Assembly: GCA_021793635.1 (NCBI GenBank)
Contig: JAJYSI010000075.1
Coordinates: 1 to 10,164, forward strand
DNA length: 10,164 nt
Source: Bacteroidota bacterium
GTDB taxonomy: Bacteria; Bacteroidota; Ignavibacteria; Ignavibacteriales; Ignavibacteriaceae
Direction: 5' to 3'
The notes beneath the pieces were generated by a model that ran no database searches, was not told where the DNA came from, and saw only the letters and a program-made list of their open reading frames with translations. Each line of letters opens with the position of its first letter. The first letter of the stretch is position 1. Of the stretch, positions 6,725 to 10,164 are shown piece by piece. A program made the translations under genes and the position numbers.

Positions 6725-6752
6725 ATAATTTTTTAATAAGGAGATTCAAACA

Positions 6753-8480
6753 ATGAAAATTTCTGTCGGAACAAAGATCGGCGCCGGATTCGGTTTATCA
6801 TTAATAATTCTACTCTTAATTGGTATAACCTCATACACCAGCATAACAAGGACCAATGCCTCGGTTCAAATTAGTATTCACACTTATAAAGTTCTTCAAG
6901 AACTTGAAGGTGTCCTTTCAAGTCTTAAAGATGCTGAAACCGGACAGAGGGGTTTTATAATTACAGGTGAGTCCAAATATCTCGCCCCATATAATTCTGC
7001 TGTAACCACAATTAGTCAAGAATTAAAAGATTTAAGAGATCTTACCACTGATAATATGAATCAACAACATAGGCTCGATAATCTTGAACCCTTAATAACA
7101 AAAAAGTTTAATGAACTTAATGAGACTATAACGTTACGGAGAAATAAAGGATTCCAATCCGCAGAGAAAGTAGTTGCTACCAATTTAGGTAAGCAAGTCA
7201 TGGATGAAATTAGAAATGTAGTCGGCAAGATGGAAAATGAAGAAAATAGTTTATTGAAAACACGTTATGATAGTATGCAATCTGACAGAAATGCTACAAT
7301 ATCAATAATAATTTATGGAATCTCATTTAGTTTTTTTTTGCTGGCAATAGTTGGATTCTTAATAACTCGCAACATATCAAAGCCGCTCAAGGAAATAACT
7401 TCTTCTGCAAAACAAATTTCTTCCGGAGAATTAATGGTTAATGTTAGCTATGCTAACCGTCGTGACGAGGTGGGTTTATTAGCGCAAGCATTTAGCAAAA
7501 TGGTTCAGTCGCTTCAAGGCATGGCAGACGTAGCAAACGAAATCGCCAAAGGTAATCTCACCGTATCTGTAAAACCTCAGTCAGAAAATGATGTTCTTGG
7601 AAAAGCCTTCACTACCATGATAAATAACCTTCGGGGTTTAACAAGAGAGGTATTAGAAGGAGTAAATGTACTAAGCTCATCTGCTAGCGAGATACTTGCT
7701 TCAACGGCCCAGGTAGCCTCAAGTTCTGCGGAAACAGCAACAGCAGTGAGCCAGACAACAGCGACAATAGAGGAAGTAAAACAGACTGCCCAGTTATCGA
7801 GTCAAAAAGCAAAATATGTATCAGATACATCGCAAAAAGCTGCTGAGGTGTCGGTTAGCGGTAAAAAGTCGGTAGGTTTATCAATAGAGGGTATGAACCG
7901 GGTACAATCACAAATGAGCACAATAGCTGAGAACATAGTACGCTTAAGTGAACAAAGTCAGGCTATAGGAGAAATAATAGCAACTGTTAATGATCTAGCG
8001 GATCAATCAAATCTTCTTGCCGTAAATGCTGCAATAGAAGCAGCAAAGGCGGGCGAACAGGGCAAAGGTTTCACTGTTGTAGCCCAGGAAGTTAAGAATT
8101 TGGCGGAGCAATCAAAGCAAGCGACAAATCAAATAAGAACAATTTTAGGCGACATACAAAAGGCAATGAGTACGGCAGTTCTATCTACCGAGCAAGGCAC
8201 TAAAGCAGTAGACAGTGGTGTAAAGCAATCAATGGAAGCAGGAGAATCAATACAGGTTTTATCGGATAGTATTTCAGAGGTAGCACAGGCAGCGGTTCAG
8301 ATTGCCGCATCTAGCAAGCAGCAATCCGTTGGAATGGATCAGGTGACAATGGCGATGGAAAATATTAAACTTGCAAGTTCTCAGAATGTTGCGGGAACAA
8401 AGCAGTCAGAAGCTGCCGCGCAAAACTTACATAACCTGGGACAGAAGTTGAAAGATTTGGTTGAACGCTTTAAAGTTTAG
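6753..8480 (+). CDS. Methyl-accepting chemoreceptor with CHASE3 sensor and two HAMP units
   Basis: This 575-residue transducer has a first membrane helix at about 12-31, a periplasmic CHASE3 domain at about 42-170 (DAETGQRGFIITGESKYLAPY is its signature), a second membrane helix at 182-204, and a HAMP at 205-258. A second HAMP-like segment follows directly (about 259-302, IAKGNLTVSVKPQSENDVLG). The signalling domain runs from about 340 to 570, with the kinase-contacting hairpin tip NAAIEAAKAGEQGKGFTVVA near 425-444. The protein ends LVERFKV with no NWETF-like tether, so CheR docks by other means. AAGGAG at 6738-6743 sets the start. It is the only receptor in the operon and matches WspA in role, although WspA has a different sensor. 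The stop codon lies at the edge of the palindrome at 8480-8522. Confidence 0.95.
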   Translation: MKISVGTKIGAGFGLSLIILLLIGITSYTSITRTNASVQISIHTYKVLQELEGVLSSLKDAETGQRGFIITGESKYLAPYNSAVTTISQELKDLRDLTTDNMNQQHRLDNLEPLITKKFNELNETITLRRNKGFQSAEKVVATNLGKQVMDEIRNVVGKMENEENSLLKTRYDSMQSDRNATISIIIYGISFSFFLLAIVGFLITRNISKPLKEITSSAKQISSGELMVNVSYANRRDEVGLLAQAFSKMVQSLQGMADVANEIAKGNLTVSVKPQSENDVLGKAFTTMINNLRGLTREVLEGVNVLSSSASEILASTAQVASSSAETATAVSQTTATIEEVKQTAQLSSQKAKYVSDTSQKAAEVSVSGKKSVGLSIEGMNRVQSQMSTIAENIVRLSEQSQAIGEIIATVNDLADQSNLLAVNAAIEAAKAGEQGKGFTVVAQEVKNLAEQSKQATNQIRTILGDIQKAMSTAVLSTEQGTKAVDSGVKQSMEAGESIQVLSDSISEVAQAAVQIAASSKQQSVGMDQVTMAMENIKLASSQNVAGTKQSEAAAQNLHNLGQKLKDLVERFKV

Positions 8481-8528
8481 TCGCATACGACTCCGTTTGC
8501 CCCGCATACGGGGTTTGCGGAGTTTAGT
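8474..8528 (+). repeat. Nested palindrome bounded by an 8-base direct repeat, between receptor and cheA
   Basis: AGTTTAGT occurs at 8474-8481 and again at 8521-8528, bracketing GC-rich palindromes. GTCG and CGAC pair around CATA at 8480-8491. CTCCG (8491-8495) pairs with CGGAG (8518-8522), and inside it CCCCG (8500-8504) pairs with CGGGG (8509-8513) around CATA. The two stems are separated by TTTG on each side. The receptor's stop codon is in the left copy of the direct repeat. No T-tract follows, so it is not a standard terminator. In mRNA it would form a strong hairpin just before cheA, which has no clear Shine-Dalgarno, and could affect mRNA stability or lower cheA translation. The direct repeat could be a target duplication left by insertion of a small palindromic element. 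Confidence 0.65.
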
Positions 8529-8560
8529 TACTAAAAATATGAAAGTCAAAAAGATTACTT

Positions 8561-10164
8561 ATGGATAAAAAAAATAACGAATTCTTAAAAAGACTTCTTG
8601 CCACCTTTGCAATCGAAGCGGAAGAACGCATCAATAATATATATTCCGGTTTGATGAATTTAGAAAAAAATGCTTCTCCGGAAAAGGAAATGGAAGAAAT
8701 TGAAATAATTTTCCGTGAAGCGCATAGCTTAAAAGGAGCATCCCGCGCAGTTAATTTAACTGATATTGAAAAAATATGTCAATCGATGGAAAGCATATTT
8801 GCTTCTTTAAAAAGCGGTAAGATTATCCTCTCTCCGGGCTTAATTAAATTGCTTTTTGGTTCAGTTGACTTAATTCAGAAATTACTTTCAAATTCTTCGA
8901 TGGAAAAATCAACAGAAGATGATCTTCTTACCACAGAATTAATGCTGCAATTAGAAAAAGGAGCTAAAGGAGAAATATTTACTAATCCTGCCAATGTTAT
9001 AATTAAAAATGAAAATGAATCAACAAATGCAGAGAAAGGCTTATTATCTTCAAATACAGTTCGGATACCTACGGCTAAACTGGATTCTCTCCTTCTTCAA
9101 GCTGAAGAATTAATACCTTCAACGTTATCATTTAGACAATCGGCTGTTGATCTAAAAAATATTTTCGAAGATATTATTTCTTTTGAAAGACAATTTTCAA
9201 AACTCCCAATAAAGACTTTAAACGGCAATCTTAAAAATCAGACGCAAAATAATAATAGAAATGTTTCAATTTCATTACAAGAAAATGGAACTGTTAAGCT
9301 AAAAGATTTTGCTCAACAAAGTAATGAATTTATTAAATCAATTGGAAATAAGCTGAATACAATAATAAAACGAGCCGAGCAGGAGCAATATGCACTGCGA
9401 GGAAGAGTAACAAATCTGCTTGAAGGTATTAAGAATAGTTTAATGATGCCTTTTTCTTCAATCGTTGAACAGTATCCGAATATAATTCGTAAGATGGCAA
9501 TCGAAAACGGGAAAGAAATTGAGTTAGTGATTCGAGGAGAGATAATCGAAGTAGACAGAAGAATATTGGAAGAAATGAAAGACCCTTTGCTTCATTTAAT
9601 CCGGAACTGTATAGATCATGGTATTGAAAAGCCGGAAGAAAGAAAATTAAAAAAGAAATATTATAAAGGAACAATCACTTTATCAATTACGCATAAAGAA
9701 GGAAATAAATTTGAGATATTAATTTCGGACGACGGCGCGGGAGTTAGTTTAGATAGCATAAAATCTGCTACATTAAAACTTGGCGTATTATCTTCTGAAG
9801 AACTTGATAAAATGGACAGGAAGGAAATGCTTTCTTTAATTTTCCGGTCAGGTATTTCAACAAGTTCTATAATTACTGATATATCAGGCAGGGGCTTAGG
9901 TCTGGCTATTGTTCGGGATACGGTAGAAAAATTAAACGGAATTATTTCAATTGAGACTAAACAAAATGAAGGAACCACCTTCCGTATTATACTTCCGTTA
10001 AAGTTAGCAAATTTTTTAGGCGTTCTCGTCCGCTCAAATGAATATTTATTTATTTTCCCTTCTTCCGGAATTGAACGGGTAATGCGGTTAAACGAGAAGT
10101 TGATTATTACAATTGAGAATAAGGAAGCGATTCAGGTTGAGGGACAGCACATTTCTATTGCAGG
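8561..10164 (+). CDS. cheA: CheA-type histidine kinase without P2 (WspE-like), truncated by the window end
   Basis: CheA autophosphorylates in response to receptors and passes phosphate to response regulators. The 534 visible codons give an HPt domain (about 1-133) with the phospho-accepting His55 in FREAHSLKGAS, and a short linker. A dimerisation domain follows (about 167-310; starts VRIPTAKLDSLL, includes LMMPFSSIVEQYPNIIRKMA). The ATPase domain (about 311-480) has the N box HLIRNCIDHGIE, the G1 box DDGAGV and the G2 box GRGLGLAIV. A CheW-like P5 begins at about 485 (GVLVRSNEYLFIFPSSGIERVM). There is no room for a P2 domain between HPt and dimerisation domains, as in WspE. The frame is open at 10164, so the rest of P5 and any C-terminal REC domain are outside. 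Start: ATG at 8561, with no good ribosome binding site; a nearby ATG at 8539 leads only to a nine-codon frame. Confidence 0.93.
   Translation, partial: MDKKNNEFLKRLLATFAIEAEERINNIYSGLMNLEKNASPEKEMEEIEIIFREAHSLKGASRAVNLTDIEKICQSMESIFASLKSGKIILSPGLIKLLFGSVDLIQKLLSNSSMEKSTEDDLLTTELMLQLEKGAKGEIFTNPANVIIKNENESTNAEKGLLSSNTVRIPTAKLDSLLLQAEELIPSTLSFRQSAVDLKNIFEDIISFERQFSKLPIKTLNGNLKNQTQNNNRNVSISLQENGTVKLKDFAQQSNEFIKSIGNKLNTIIKRAEQEQYALRGRVTNLLEGIKNSLMMPFSSIVEQYPNIIRKMAIENGKEIELVIRGEIIEVDRRILEEMKDPLLHLIRNCIDHGIEKPEERKLKKKYYKGTITLSITHKEGNKFEILISDDGAGVSLDSIKSATLKLGVLSSEELDKMDRKEMLSLIFRSGISTSSIITDISGRGLGLAIVRDTVEKLNGIISIETKQNEGTTFRIILPLKLANFLGVLVRSNEYLFIFPSSGIERVMRLNEKLIITIENKEAIQVEGQHISIA

Noticed and set aside
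8480..8522. Intrinsic terminator between the receptor gene and cheA
   Set aside because: The stem is strong but is followed by mixed sequence (TTTAGTTACTAAAA) without a T-tract, and cheA belongs functionally with the genes upstream.
8539..8568. Short ORF starting at ATG 8539 as a cheA leader peptide
   Set aside because: It has only nine codons, no ribosome binding site and no regulatory features such as repeated codons. It was only used to rule out an alternative cheA start.
9429..9978. Minus-strand open frames of 81 and 105 codons
   Set aside because: They are shadows of the cheA ATPase domain, whose motifs are unambiguous on the plus strand.

Overview
The window comes from an AT-rich bacterium. 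The chemosensory proteins, a Bacteroidota-style promoter motif (TAnnTTTG) and short variable palindromes with TTCTACA-like flanks suggest the Fibrobacterota-Chlorobiota-Bacteroidota group, perhaps an Ignavibacteria-like lineage. That placement is inference; nothing in the window fixes the taxon.

Positions 1-1700 look like an accessory, partly decayed stretch. They hold the 3' part of a gene with a helix-turn-helix-like segment (to 503) and about 700 bases without an intact gene. That gap contains a cluster of palindromic elements (640-713 and 997-1181) and a frameshifted remnant of a family 2 glycosyltransferase on the minus strand (775-967). A solo RelB/DinJ-type antitoxin gene (1219-1488) follows, with no visible toxin, then a bidirectional terminator (1675-1697).

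Positions 1733-3435 hold a two-gene minus-strand operon with an ATGA overlap. It encodes a small lipoprotein and then a secreted coiled-coil protein anchored by a C-terminal membrane helix. Both are of unknown function and probably act together in the cell envelope. A 640-base intergenic region separates this operon from the divergent chemosensory operon and contains a large imperfect inverted repeat (3863-3981).

Positions 4079-10164 hold a plus-strand chemosensory operon: cheW, cheR with TPRs, a second cheW with an N-terminal extension, a CHASE3-type chemoreceptor, and cheA, which runs off the window. The set of parts matches Wsp/Frz-type systems (alternative cellular functions class) rather than flagellar chemotaxis: two CheWs, a CheR-TPR fusion and a CheA without a P2 domain. 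The receptor would sense a periplasmic cue through CHASE3, the two CheWs would couple it to CheA, and CheR would tune it by methylation. The output (REC domain, CheB, diguanylate cyclase or other) lies beyond the right edge. A compact nested palindrome bounded by an 8-base direct repeat sits between the receptor and cheA genes and is the most unusual local structure in the operon.
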